From assembly GCF_004379255.2 (NCBI RefSeq), contig NC_056035.1, forward strand, positions 33,619,208 through 33,683,207: a stretch of DNA of 64,000 nucleotides, in the 5' to 3' direction. Source of the DNA: Salvia splendens. Lineage: Eukaryota > Streptophyta > Magnoliopsida > Lamiales > Lamiaceae. Shown here one piece after another: positions 1-12,800 of the stretch. Position numbers and translations under genes: made by a program. The notes beneath the pieces were generated by a model that saw nothing but the letters and a program-made list of their open reading frames with translations, searched no databases and was not told where the DNA came from. Position 1 is the first letter of the stretch. Each line of letters begins with the position of its first letter.

Positions 1-2169
1 CCGTTTCAAGGCCCAAAATTCGGAGAAGCCCTGTCCCTCTCGAGGAGCCCTACGAATTCTCAGCAAAAGAGAAAAGGGGAATTCAAGTGCGAGGGTTTCC
101 TTGTGCGGTTACTTTTTGGCTTGATTGTTGTTTTCGGCTTGGAGTTCGGATTTTCATGGATGATTTCAGGGGGTTTAAAAAGTCAATTATCGCCGGAATT
201 GGTGGATAATATGGCTAGAAATTCATGGGTTCACGAGGATCTGAATGGGAAATTTATGTTCTTTAAGAATGAACTGGAAGGGTTTGTGGGAATTAGGGTT
301 TCAACCTGCAATTCTGCTAATTCTGTGTGGAAAATCAGTCAGGTCAGTTACGGAAATTGAATAATTAATTAAATACTATCCTTTATTAGCTCCTTTTGCT
401 TACAGTGTTTTGTCAATTTTTTGTGATTTATGAGCAAAATTGGTGAGATCCCTAAATATTGATCTTATTTGAGTATGATTTTAGCTGAAATTTTATTTAT
501 GGTGTCCATTTATTCTCTTGTCTAATTTGAATGATTTTGAATATTATTAGATGAAGTTCTGAGATTCTTAGTTGTATGGCGACATGGATCTTAGGATGAT
601 TTGTTGCTGAATTCGCGGTGCGTGTTGTATAAATCAATGGCAGAAGAGGTAAGCATTTGGGGATGGCCATTGCAGACTGCTGGATTGCTTACTGCAGAAT
701 ATTATTCAAGATCATTCAGCATTATAAACGGAAGAGTTACTGAGGTAAGCAGTTACAAAATGAAGTATATTATGCTACCTACGCATTTTTAATGTACTCT
801 TCTTGATTGACTGTCTTTGTGCTTGGTTCTGTTTAGAGTTATGGTTGATTTATTGAAATTATATTGTGAGTTGACTTAAAGTTCATTTTGAATGGATATA
901 TCTTGAGTGGTATATATAATCATATGTATTGATCTTAATTTTCCCATGACATAAATTTCCCTAGGATCTTATGCTTTGAATGTAACATGGTCTTAAATTT
1001 GTTTTTAATTTCTTAGGAAAAGATCTACTAATAATTTAATTTGAGTAATGTATATATGTGCATAAGGTCTTCGACATACAAATAAATCCCAAGTTTTCTG
1101 TACATCTTCCATATACAGTAGCTTTCACCAAGTGTGCTAACTAACTGCTAAGCATAGAATAACTTAACCGGTATCTTAAAAATGGACTTAATTGTCTGTG
1201 GTATAGAGTTGTTGAAATAGATCAACTATAGAGTGTAATGAGTTCGCGTGGTCTCTGTACTTGGGACTAGCCTTCTTAAACCAATCATCTGCTTTAGACT
1301 TTCTGAAGCATTTCTTTTGGTAAACTGCGTCAAATTTAGGTTCCAGTGTGTTTATATGGAAATCACAAATGACTGTTCACTTGTATCTAGATTTAAAATA
1401 TGGAGTAACATATAGTAATACTCAGAGAAAACTGCAAATTTGTAGACGAGCTTGTCATTTTAAATGAAAATTTCCAAGAGTTTCATCATATTCCTTGCAA
1501 GTGACTGGTGACTGGTACTCATTTTTAAGGACGTTTATTGCTTTCTTTCAACCTATCAGTGGTCTGTCTTGGAAGTGTGAAATCAGAATCAAAATCTTAG
1601 TTTGTTTTCTTGCACTATCATTGATTCTCAGTCCACATAGAGTTTCCAAAATCCAAATAGTAGTTCATTGTAGAAAATATTTTGTCTGAATAGAAATTTG
1701 TAACAAGTGATTAGTCCTAAAGAATTCGACAGTTGTTATCTTAGAAAACTCTATACCTCCCTTAAATCTTATAAAAATTGTTACATCTTTTAGATTTTTA
1801 AAAAACTAACAGAAGATCAGTTTCTGCTGACATATTTTCAAGAGTCATCATTGATTATGAAACCTTTGTTTACAGTGGTCTGATGGCAAAGCCAGTTATT
1901 TTGAACGGAGAGAAAATAGTTCGTGGGTGCAAGAAAAATGGAGTTCCTCTGTCGTACAGTTTGATCCTAACACGTGGCTTCTGGAGTACAGACAGAGCTT
2001 TCTCCTGCAAAACGCAAGGCCGGTTTCTGCTACTCTTAAGTTCTTGAAGTTGAGGCTGACAAGAGATTTTGGAAAGATGTACCAAGTATTCTGGCTACGA
2101 TATGCTAGTTTTGGTGGTCGTTGGGAGTTTAGAAGGCGGCCCAGACGAACCACCCTGGTACCTACTTAA
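1..2169 (+). CDS. Conserved plant protein of unknown function, 5'-partial, three exons visible
   Basis: Exons are <1..342, 595..744 and 1876..2169, all joined in phase 0 (donors CAG|GTCAGT and GAG|GTAAGC; acceptors CTTAG and TTTACAG). The frame is open from base 1 and the first in-frame ATG lies near 159, so the real start is upstream of the window. The visible part is about 261 residues. It has one hydrophobic stretch near visible residues 34-55 (LLFGLIVVFGLEFGFSWMI), then a soluble part with the phrases WGWPLQTAG, WSDGKASYFERR and FDPNTWLLEY. Conserved-looking Trp-rich strings run across the splice junctions, which supports the exon model. I do not recognise the family with certainty. It could be a membrane-anchored or secreted plant protein. 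No catalytic motif is evident. Confidence 0.7.
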
Positions 2170-2951
2170 GTGTAGAATGTCTTAAACAATACTCATTACT
2201 GATGAGAAGCTTTGTATCATTGGAGATGTAGCAATTTCTTCGTTGTAGAAGAAATAGGATTCTGGTCTTGTCCATATATGGTGGTTAACAACAATGATGT
2301 AGAGGTTTATTCTTCTCAAGCAATTTTGTTCAATGGCTACGGGAATTTTTGCACAAAATAAAATAAATGTTGAAACATAGTACAAAATGACTATATAAAA
2401 TTACAGTTCGAGTACGATATTAATAAATTCCATATGGTGATTAACCAATTTGAAAATATCCAGTCATTGCCGGAGCCAAATATAGGCTTATTTCTATAAA
2501 AAAAATATAATGTTTTTCTTATTTACTAATGTACTCAGTACTCCTATTTAATTATCTGATTCAATCCTTTTGAATTAGTTGATCATCAAAATAAATAAGG
2601 ACATGCTAGAAGTTTATTGTTTACAAATGTTTTTCTTAATCATTGTAAAAATCTCAGTTAGCCTTCATAATTGCACGGTAGAAGTATTTTAAAATTCATT
2701 CATTACATACTCAAAATCATGATCGTGAACAGAAATATATATACCCAAATTATTAAGGATTCGGGCTTTGTGATATTACAAAATACAAATAGTACTTTAT
2801 GCAAAGTATCATAAATCTTAAATCATTTAGTTCATAACGTTGAAGAAACTATCACAATATGCAAAGTACTCCTCATTAATTGGATTTCTTCCACAATAGA
2901 TATATAGTGTACTTCAAAAGTGTTTTATACAGATACCACAAGTTGAAAAAT
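2170..2951. other. AT-rich 3' flank without a gene
   Basis: No credible coding exon on either strand. Holds the 3' flank of the upstream gene and AT-rich spacer up to the repeated Harbinger-like terminal motifs. Confidence 0.6.
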
Positions 2952-3195
2952 AAACACAAATTCTTTGTTCAATATATTAGAGCATTCACAATGGGACGGA
3001 CGATAGTCCGCCCGATATTGTTCAATATATTAGAGCATCCACAGTGGGGCGGACGATAGTCCGCCTGATGTCCGCCCGATGAAACACAAATTCTTTGTTC
3101 AATATATTAGAGCATTCACAGTGGGACGGACGATAGTCCGCCCGATGTTGTTCAATATATTAGAGCATCCACAGTGGGGCGGACGATAGTCCGCC
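2952..3195 (+). repeat. Amplified PIF/Harbinger-like terminal motif, two ~130-bp units
   Basis: A unit starting with AAACACAAATTCTTTG at 2952 recurs at 3082 (period 130). Each unit holds two ~51-bp subunits of the form AATATATTAGAGCATYCACA followed by GGGACGGACGATAGTCCGCC, so the transposon-end motif occurs four times in a row. GAGCATCCACA-type ends are typical of plant PIF/Harbinger elements. The repeat sits directly upstream of a decayed Harbinger-type accessory ORF. Confidence 0.75.
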
Positions 3196-3494
3196 CGCAT
3201 CGGGCAGACTATCGTCCGCCACTGTAGCCATGCGGACGATACCCGATGCATCGTCCGCGCCCTATGCTTCGTCCGCGGACGATAGGTGTTGGAGCATGCA
3301 TCGTCCGCCACTGTAGCCATGCAGGCGATGCCCACCATATCGTCCTCCCCACTGCGGGCGACGCGAATGATACCGCGGACGATGCAACGCGTTTTACATT
3401 TTTTTTAATTCTTCAAAATTTATATATATACACTCTTCCATTCACTCTTACATTCACTCTTTCTTCTCATTCTCTCTATTTCACTTATTATAAA

Positions 3495-4549
3495 ATGAAT
3501 CCCGATGATTTCCCAAGTCCGAATAGTCCGATGTTCGGTGGTGGTGCACGGTGGCGGGGTACAGACCCTGATGAATACCGGCCATTCGACTCCAACACTC
3601 AGTACGATCCCGATTTCAGCACGGATTCGTATGGGCGATCAGACATGGAGCCGTCTCCCACCTGCGCCCCCACCCCACCCCGCGGCCGCCGCCGCCTCGG
3701 GCTCCGCCACCAAGAAGAAGCGGAACAGGCAAAGAGCCCAGAAGTTACCGCTTCCGGAGAAGAATGAAGATTTCGCCCCAGGGAAGACGAACTACAACCC
3801 GGATGAAACCATTGTCTTGATGTAGTGTTGGATTGATATTTCGGAGGACCCGGTGTTTGCCAACAACCAAAAGCAAATCGCGTATTGAGAGCGCATCGTT
3901 GATCGCTACAACGAGGCCAAGCCGGCGGCTGTCTACAAGCGCCATAGGGAGCAGCTCCGCAAGCACTGGGATCAAGTGAAGAAGCAAGTCAATTTGTTCT
4001 CGTCGGAGTACGAGAAGTGCTTGAGGGAGCAGGGCAGCGGCGAGAGTTTGACTGATGTGCGCGATAGAGCGCTTGCGTCGTACATTTCATTGTACGGCGA
4101 TTTCAAGCATTACAACTCATGGCTCCTCTTGAAGGACAAGCAGAAGTTCTAAGGAGGGATTCTGCCCCTATCGGTAGTGGCGAAGAGGACGAAGAACACC
4201 GCCGCCGGTGATTATACGAGCAGCGACAGCGGCGCACCTCCGATGGACCTCAACCAGCCGATGTACGAGGATGAGAGTTACGGCACACCGATGTCCTCCC
4301 GGCGTCTCATTGGCAGCAAGGCTGCCAAGAACAAGGGCAAGGCGAAGGTGACATCCTCACAGGCCCCGGCCCCCGACCTCGATCCCGACTTTGGCTGCGG
4401 GACATGCATACGCAGAGTTGGTGGTGGCCCCCAACCGGAGGACGTTGTTGGACACGCACCACGCCCTCAGGCAGTGCGAGGACACGGGCGAAGCCGAATA
4501 CCTCAGGTGGATGATCAATGATCTGCGCCGCAAGTTGGAAATGATGTAG
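3495..4549 (+). pseudogene. Decayed PIF/Harbinger accessory (Myb/SANT-like) ORF
   Basis: The ATG at 3495 opens a Pro/Gly-rich N-terminus (MNPDDFPSPNSP). The reading then shifts one frame near 3710 and continues through PDETIVLM with in-frame stops at 3823-3825 and 3886-3888. Next comes a Myb/SANT-like stretch (YNEAKPAAVYKRHREQLRKH, about 3902-3970), a further stop near 4150, and a Lys-rich tail (RLIGSKAAKNKGKAKV) with another shift before the final stop at 4547-4549. This layout matches the Myb-like second ORF of plant PIF/Harbinger elements, often annotated as glutathione S-transferase T3-like. The protein helps the transposase bind DNA in related elements. Several independent lesions make this copy non-coding. 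No matching right terminal repeat was found, so the element borders are unknown. Confidence 0.75.
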
Positions 4550-4895
4550 AGTATGCCATTTTTATCTGTAATGAACTTGTTTTTTTATTTCTAACTCTTG
4601 TAACTATTTTTTTAATTAAGTAATGTAAGATTTGCTTTTAAATTGTGGTGCTTTTTTTTGGCATGACATATTTGAAAACAAAAAATTAATCAACAAAACG
4701 GTAATGAAAACTATAGCGGGGCATACAGCGCCCTATAGGGCTATAAGGCGTCCCACTACAGGTGGAAGGGTAGTAGGATAGAATGATGATGTAGCGGAGC
4801 ATAGAGCGGCGCGCCCTATAGGGCGGACTTTAGGGCGCCGTCACCATGACATATTTGAAAGTGTAGTTGTAATCCCACGAGTGTGTGTGCGTGGA
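4550..4895. other. Spacer with GC-rich transposon-end-like repeats
   Basis: A 16-bp direct repeat CATGACATATTTGAAA at 4662-4677 and 4845-4860 flanks ~167 bp. Inside are two related GC-rich blocks near 4714 and 4795 (TAGCGGRGCATA...CCCTATAGGGC). Probably an element remnant. No gene seen. Confidence 0.5.
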
Positions 4896-4950
4896 CACGT
4901 GAACGGTGTAGGTGTCTCAACTCTAAAGTGCAAGTACTGGTTGTATAAAA
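4896..4950 (+). promoter_or_regulatory. Putative glyoxalase promoter: G-box and TATA box
   Basis: A G-box core CACGTG lies at 4896-4901 and a TATA-like TATAAAA at 4944-4950, about 48 bp upstream of the ATG at 4998. G-boxes bind bZIP and bHLH factors and are common in stress- and light-responsive plant promoters. Function is inferred from position and motif only. Confidence 0.5.
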
Positions 4951-4997
4951 AACGCAAGAATGGTGGGGAAGCCTAGAAACTAAAATTCCAAGTGATA

Positions 4998-6245
4998 ATG
5001 GCAGCAGCTCCAGGACCTTGCCTCAATCACATTTCTAGAGAAACGTCTGACATCAAACGCCTCGCCACTTTCTACATAGAGGTCCATCTTTTCCTAAATC
5101 TCATACCTCATTTTAGTAGAAATTGTTGACATCTTGTTAGGGTTTCTGATAAATCATAAATTCAGTAAGTAGTAGTAATCAAATTCAAAGTTTGTTTCGT
5201 TTCATATTTGTTGAATGCAGAATTAAAGCAATTGAATCGTGTAATTAGAAAGAAAAAAGTAATCTTGATTCTTTTATCTGCTTTCGGGTAATGAAGGGTT
5301 TTGGGATCTCCAGACTTAAATTTGATGTTGATTAGTGGAACTTTGTTTGTTTTTGTTTTGTACTTTGGTGATGAAGGTTTTTGGGTTTGAGCAAATAGAG
5401 TCTCCAAAGTTCGATTTTGAGGTGATATGGTTGAAGCTTGGATCATCTATGTTGTTGCACCTCATAGAGAGGGACCCCACTGTCATGCTTCCTGAAGGTC
5501 CATGGAGTTCCGTGGCAGACCCGAAGAACCTTCCAAGAGGACACCATGTCTGTTTCTATGTACCCGAATTCGACTCCTTTGTACAGAGAGTTAAGGTCCA
5601 CACTCTAGTCTCTCTTCTCTGTTTCCTGCAATTTGTTGATTAGCTCGTTCTTTGTGTTTGTTGTGGTGTGACTCTGGTTTTTAATGAGCCTAGATGCTGC
5701 ATATCGATTTATCATTGGGAATATTTATTTAGTGTAGAGATGCTTTCTTTTTTCTAGGACCTTATTGGCTGAATCAATGTTATTTTACAAGTTTTTGCTT
5801 CACTGTATTACAATAGATGGATTGCAACAAGCTGCTTTACTGTCTAATCGTATATAAAATCTAGTTCTAGATGTGTTCATCGGTCAGTATGATGAGCATC
5901 AGCATCCTATTACATTCAGTTTCCTTATTATTTTGTTGAAGATTTGGCTGTTTTGTTTGAGCAGGATAAAGGGATTCCAGTACATGAGCAGAGTCAACCG
6001 GATGGGAAGACGAAGCAAGTATTCTTCTTCGATCCAGATGGTGAGTCATTGCTCATGCAATACAACTCTTATCTGAAATTGAAGGATTTGTGTTGCCATT
6101 TCAGTTAACTTTATGTTTTGCAACGCACACGCATTCTTGAAGCAAACTCAACATTTTGAGTCCTATCTTCCCTTGTGTGACCGAATCTTTGTTCTAATAT
6201 GCAGGGAATGGTTTGGAGGTCTCAAGCCAGTGCCCGGTACTATAG
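4998..6245 (+). CDS. Glyoxalase I / VOC-superfamily protein, 139 aa, four exons
   Basis: Exons 4998..5081, 5377..5595, 5965..6040 and 6205..6245 join in frame (420 nt, 139 residues plus TAG). The protein is one vicinal-oxygen-chelate domain. It starts LNHISRETSDIKRLATFY (β1 and helix), continues VFGFEQIESPKFDFEVIWL and RGHHVCFYV, and ends FFFDPDGNGLEV. The conserved metal-ligand positions of the fold are present: His in LNHIS, His in GHHVCF and Glu in NGLEV. Plant members of this short single-domain group are annotated as glyoxalase I-like or FosB-like metallothiol transferase-like, and the substrate cannot be told from sequence. The length fits a single-domain form, and no transit peptide is evident, so it is likely cytosolic. 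All four exon phases agree, so the gene looks intact. Confidence 0.85.
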
Positions 6246-6805
6246 TCATTGGATCCAACTTTACTAATTGGCTTAGTAAACGCTACATAAAAAGTGAGGA
6301 GATGAGTTCGCAGACATAATATGTGTAATATATATGTGTGTGGATCGCCCGGGTGGTCAACTAGTTTTGCATTAAAACTCACGACATAATCAAAATTTCT
6401 ATTTTTAGAGAATGGATTAGGACTCAAATCCACATTTTCTTAAGCAATAACTTAGAATCAGACTCTCGTTCCAATAAATGAATATTTGAGAGGTCTGCCA
6501 ACATAAAAATCTATATACAAATTATCAGATTGATAGCTACATACATGGCCACATCTAAAATAAAGAATGATGCCTGAGTCACAAGGCATGCTTGTAGAAT
6601 CTGATGATATTTTCACAGCATACAAACAATGCGGGATAGGAAATCATAACATAAGGCGTTGTTAGGAGGATTCGAACTTCGAATAAGAGGGAGCAGCCTT
6701 CAGTAATGCCCTCAAAGAACTGCAAACCTAATACTGTTCTTCTATCTGCTCATCCACAGCATCTTAAAGCTACAAAACCCAGACTAGCCACATTTAACAG
6801 GAAAT
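6246..6805. other. Intergenic region between convergent genes
   Basis: 3' flanks of the glyoxalase gene (+) and the PHD/GNAT gene (-). No additional coding exon or RNA gene recognised. Confidence 0.6.
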
Positions 6806-9800
6806 TTACCTGTTGTTTTCACCATCAGCAGCATTAGATTCTTCCTTGCTCTCAGTGGGTGCTGTGGCCTCGACCAAAGATCCAGAAGACGACAAAGATG
6901 CAGCTTCTCCATCAACCACAAGAGCCGTCTCAGGAGCTGGACAAGAGACTACAAGGTCGTTTTGCACCTGGATGTCGGCCTTGCACGCGTTTCTTCCAGA
7001 ATCCAGCAAAGTTGACATAGGGGTGGGGTTGTGATTTAAGTCCACTTCCTCAGAAACATCCTTTGCAGAGACTTGAGGACTTCTGTTGATGCAAGAGGCC
7101 TCGCCATCACATTCATCCTTGTCAATTTTAAAATCAGATGTGGCAGCACTGTTAGTGAAAACTTCCATATCTCCATTTGTAGCACTTGGTGAAGATGCTT
7201 CAAGAACAGAAACATGATTTACAAGTGCTTCGGCGTCAGTTTCTTCAGAAACCTTCACTGAGGAACCTATATTCACACTTGTGGATTCAGCAGTATCTTT
7301 TCTACTGGTCACAGTTTCAACTAGATCAGTTTCAGTCGCAGAGTCACAAATAGACTTGAGACAAGGAGCTTCAGTTTTGCATAGAATGGCCTCCAAAGGA
7401 GAGTTGTCTTCCTGAGGAGGACCTTGCAACCCATTTTGCAGTTCAATGTTTTCGCATTCACAGGCAGTAGAGCTAGCAGAGAGTTCTTTTTGGTTGTCTT
7501 CCACCTCAGACTTGATCACAATAGCTCCGTTGCAGGTAAGAGGTTCGTAAATAGAATCTGGAGTACTAGTATGATCAGCTGGAGCTGGATAGCCAGAGTC
7601 CAGGTCACTAAATTGGTCGTTTGTCTTGGTGCCATGGCCCACTCCAGAATCATTACTCGTCTGCTTCTCATACTCCATGGGCGAATCAATATCCGATTTT
7701 TCAACCATAACAGGCATCTGGGACTGGTTCTTGATTGATTCGGATACCTTCATACCTATAGTTGAAATAGGGATGAATTGAGATGGAAGCTACTACAAAA
7801 CATATCGAAATATCATAAATTCTGAGGCCACCATACTAGTTTAGATTTCATTCAAGAACAAAATTTTGAAATAGTTTGAGCAATATCAGATGGAATAGAA
7901 ATTTAATACCATCGGAATGCTTAGCCAATGGTTTGTGCAACATGTCAGTCCCAGGAAACACCAACATGGTCATGGACTTTATTTCTTTCTTGAGCCCATC
8001 CTCAAGTTGATGAAAACCAAAAACCGAAGTCCACGTGTTCGTATGCTCTGATATGGCAGGAATGACCAATTGCTTGACTTTGAGATAACGAAGTTCCTGG
8101 AATCACAAAAATTAATCACCATTCCAGCACATGAAGGGGGCAGGGGGGAATTTAAATTCCCAGTAATTTTTTGTCACTTAATTTAACACTGAACAAATGC
8201 ATCAGCACAGCAGTAATCCAGAGCAAGTCATTACTGTTTCAATTGCTGATAGAAGACGCCTGCACATTCCTTGTCGCCTATAGATTTCACGCGACCCAAT
8301 AAATGGCATCTCAGCCAGACGGGTCCCGTGGATCCTAATGAAGAGATTAAAAGTCCAATTATCAGATTGGTTTAGGGAGGGAAAGAAAACAAGTGACAAA
8401 TGACAAACAAACCTCAGAGGGCTAATGCTAATGATCAAAATTTAATAATTCCTTCGTAAATAAATCAGTTTGCAATTTTACATATGCTGATATTTTAGTT
8501 TTTGTTTTTATCTTTCTTCAACTTTGTCTTGTAAATCAGGAAACTTGAAACCGAATAGAAGAGGCCCAACCCCCTTCCCGATAGGAAAAATACACACAAA
8601 CAAATACATGTAGGACTAGGACAGTCATGATAAGAATCTGGTTAGGTGTAAATGTGTAATATTTATTACCATCGGGAATCAAGCTAGAGTTATGACTTAC
8701 GAGCAATTTTGAATTATTTTAGATCCTGGAATGCGTTTTGGCTGTTGACACCACAGACACAGATAGTATCAAGATCAGATTGTTCTATTACCTTAAAGAT
8801 GCTGCAGAAACTATTTCATCACCCCTCTCCAAAATTATGGTATAGAATCCACAGAAGTTCAGACGGTTGAAGTTTGATCTACAAGACAATCATCTGTAAT
8901 ATATACTGAAGAATAACTAATACTAGAATAATGTCTACATGTATGCATAATTTCATATAAATGCATTCTATACAATCAGAGTTTCAGGCTTGGCGAATGC
9001 TTCACTTTTTGATTTGTCTCCTATTCAAGACATGTTAGCGATAGCAAATTTTTGTAATCACTAGTAACTTAAGAAACAAGTACCGCCCTTTGACCAAATC
9101 CTGCATCAGACTTTCTGCTCATTCCTTCCCTCATTTTATCACCTCCCACCACGCACACACATATTCACATGCTTACAGCTTACTATGTTAAAAAATAGGC
9201 ATAGTATCTAGGATCTAATTCCACAAGAGCTAAAAAGCAATGTTGAAGATAACTACAGTCTACATATTCACATTTGCCATACATGTAGCTCTATATTCCC
9301 CCCTCAAGCACCCCTATATCTATAATCTGATATGAAAAACCTTATCACCATTTCCCAGCATGATCATTTAGTAGAGTTTGTGATGTATGAGTGTGTGCAC
9401 TGAAGGCTTTAGCAGCAGGCAAATAACAGCTCACCCGATGTTATAGACAACATTGCACATCATATTAATTCCACTTCTGCGGTCAATAATGGGCAAAAAA
9501 CACTCATTCATAACAGATAACGCAACAGCTATCTTGGAGTTTGATTCAACCCTTTGAGGAAACCCTCGGTGTGAGGTATCAGACACATCTGTTCTCTGAA
9601 TTAGGGACCAAGAAAATCCACCTTCCAGTTCATGTTTGACTCCAAGAATTTTCTGTAAATGATCATAAAACTGAAGAACAGAGAAAAGAATGTCAATATT
9701 ATCAATACGAGTCAGAATCTGAGTGTGAGTTAATAGCAATCAGAAGTCAAAATCCTCTAGTGGAATTAAAAAATAAAAGTAGAGAATCTTTGGACTTCAG

Positions 9801-12800
9801 GTGTAACTTCAATGTAATTGAGTGATATCAAATGAAGAAAGTTTTGGATTCCATTAAGCATGTTACCACTAAGTTCCCTAGGGAGACTGCAAGCTATACT
9901 AATTCATGTAAGATAGATAAAACTGCAAATTGCACAAATATCACCGCATCAAGCTAATGAACAGAGACTGCACTAATGAAGAATCATTGACTGAAGTAAA
10001 TTATAAAGGGAGAGGTGCCACTATGCTTTTATGTACAAAAGTACTCCTTGCCTCTCTATGTAGTTGAACCAATATTGATGAGGTTTTGATTGTACTGAAT
10101 TTAGTTAATACACTAAAATCAGTTAGGGAGTAGTACTTCACTTATAAATAATACGTCCTCCATCCCAAGATACTTGAGGCATTTCTTTTGGGTGCGAGAT
10201 TTAAGAAATTGAAGTTTAAAGGTTAAATGGAGAGAGAATAAAGTAGTATAAAAAAGAAAAGGTAGGAGAGAAAAGGAGAGAGTGAAGTAGGAGAGAAAAT
10301 AAAGTTTTTGCCCGAAAAGGAAATGGTGCAAGTAGCTTGGGACGGCCCCAAAGTGGAATACAGTGTAAGCTTGTGACAGAGGGAGTTTCTTTAACAAACA
10401 CATAATTGAAACAGATATCACTTAGCAGTAACCCGACTCCACAGAAGATCAGAACATAAACTACCTCCATCAACTATCCAATATATAATCTTCAAACCAC
10501 CACTTTGAGATATTACACTCCCACTAGCCCTGACAATTGGCTTTAAAACTCCCAAGTATAGTAATATAACAGTCATACCTATGCATCTATACTATAAATA
10601 ATAAACTGAAATTGGGGATATCCTCAAGAAAATACAAACATGGCCTGATACTGAGCACATTATTGCAGTGTGTTTACAGCATCAGAAAGTTATTACACCC
10701 ACCATATATTCTCCTAGTCAAATATCACTAGGCACTCCATATAACTACTTTTGGACAGAGAGCGGAACCGATGATTTTGCTACTTCTAGTGAGCATAAAT
10801 GTCCTTAATTATTATCCATATATCTTGAAGATGGGATAAACAAAAATTTAAAACAAACCAAGCCTTACTTTTGAATGCATATTATATTCTTTGTTGGACT
10901 TGTGTCATGAAGAGAGCATGATAGACTGCTGAAAACTCATTTGTCATCACAAATGAAATGCAACATTTTTGCTCAATGAAATTCATTATATAGAAATTTC
11001 CACATATACTGAATAGCTTTTAATTTTTCACTTAACCCTCAGGCCGTCGTGGTGATTAAAAAGAACATCACAATTCACAATGTATTGCCACAGCTAGCTA
11101 TAATGGTACCAAAGCTAACCTCTTGACACTGCAGCCCACAAAATGATGCACCATTCAAACTCATAGACGAAGCAAGCACTCCTTTACTACATGATTTGTG
11201 ATCTGTGAAAACAATACAAAAGAGAGATTTTTTTTATCATAAAATTACTTTGAATACAAATGGAAATGTGCATTGTTTTTGTCAGGGAGATCAGAAGGGG
11301 AGAGGAAAGAGCTATGCAGAAATTTCAAGTAAAACAATTACATTTGTCCACACAGAAGCTGCATCTGGTAAGTTCATCTGCATCGACTTCCCCACAAAAC
11401 TTGCATATACAATTTGGACAGTGCCAATCACCTGAAGGAAGCATCTGGATTGAATAGAAATTAGAAAACAAAGGTGCTCAACTACCAAGAAATATAATCC
11501 AGTGCCATTTATTAAGAAGTTTTGAATATGATAAACACGATTATGTCTTGTGCCAGTACATGTGAACATTGACTACAAGGTGCTATTTCTCAGAATTGAT
11601 CTTTTTTCCATCCACAAAACACTTAAACTGGAATAAAATTTGCTCAAATGATATATACATCCTACTCTATTAAATATTGATTATAAAAGCCAGAACAATA
11701 AAGTAAACAAAATCATATCCAAAATGCAAATGGGGAAACAATCACTGTCCTGTGAATGATGCAATGCAGAGACAAATACAAATCATGCTTGAGACTATCT
11801 GATAAGTACCTGTATATCTAAACAGGTCTGATGGAAAGTTGATTGACAGCTATCGCAACAGATCAAAGCACCTCCATCACCACAAATGCCACAGGCATCA
11901 TCATCTGGATTGTCCCCATCAATGGCAACAGTATGGAAATCTCGACACACAGAACCCCCCTGCTTATTCCAGGCATCTACTTGGCATTGTAACAGGGAGG
12001 GTCCAGACTCCAAAAATATGTTTTGGAAAGGCTGGCGCAACTTGCTGCCAGCATGCAGCTCAAATTTTGAAACTGTGAGGATTTTACTGCAGCAACCACA
12101 GTGGATGCCATCTCTCGTAACCCAGCCTTCTAGCATCGCCCGATTCCTTTTGCGGTTCATATACTGCACCTTTTCACTCAACTGTGCTGTCCCTGAATCA
12201 ATCAGCCAGGCCAGTATAGTTCTTTTTCCACTATATGGAACATATCCATCAAACTCCGAGTTCTCCCCCTTAACAGAGTGACGAACCAGGAGGGTGCATC
12301 TTCCAATCACTTTACTTGTTCTTCCCTGTAAGACATTACAATTGGAAGCAGAAGTATTTATGTCAACTTTTATTTTCCTGGATTTACTTTTCAGGGAATC
12401 ATTACTTAATTCACAAGCGAGCATTAATTCACCATCACTCGCTTGATCCGTATCAGGAAATGTACGTCTCTGCAACTTCTGATTATGTTTTCTACAGGAA
12501 CTGAGTGTTTCCTCATTCTGATCACTGTCTGAGCTCTCTCCATCATCCCTACCAGGAGATCTCTTGGCACTCTTAGACAGACCATCTTCTTTCCTATTCC
12601 TTTTCATTGCTTCCTCAACCTTCATTTTTGTCTGCCTAGTCAGTTTATTTATCAGATCTTCAGACAGAGGAGCAAACGAAGGAGAATCAATGACCAATTG
12701 ACTTTTTGATTTATCTTCTTCCAGCTGTTTCTTAAGTGCATCATAAGCCTTAATAATTGACCAGTAGGCTGTTCCACTAGGATTAATGTACACAGCATCT

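Noticed and set aside
103..360. A complete 85-residue gene starting at 103
   Set aside because: The start codon is GTG, the frame is open to base 1, and a good donor at 342 joins it to downstream exons. It is an internal part of a larger gene.
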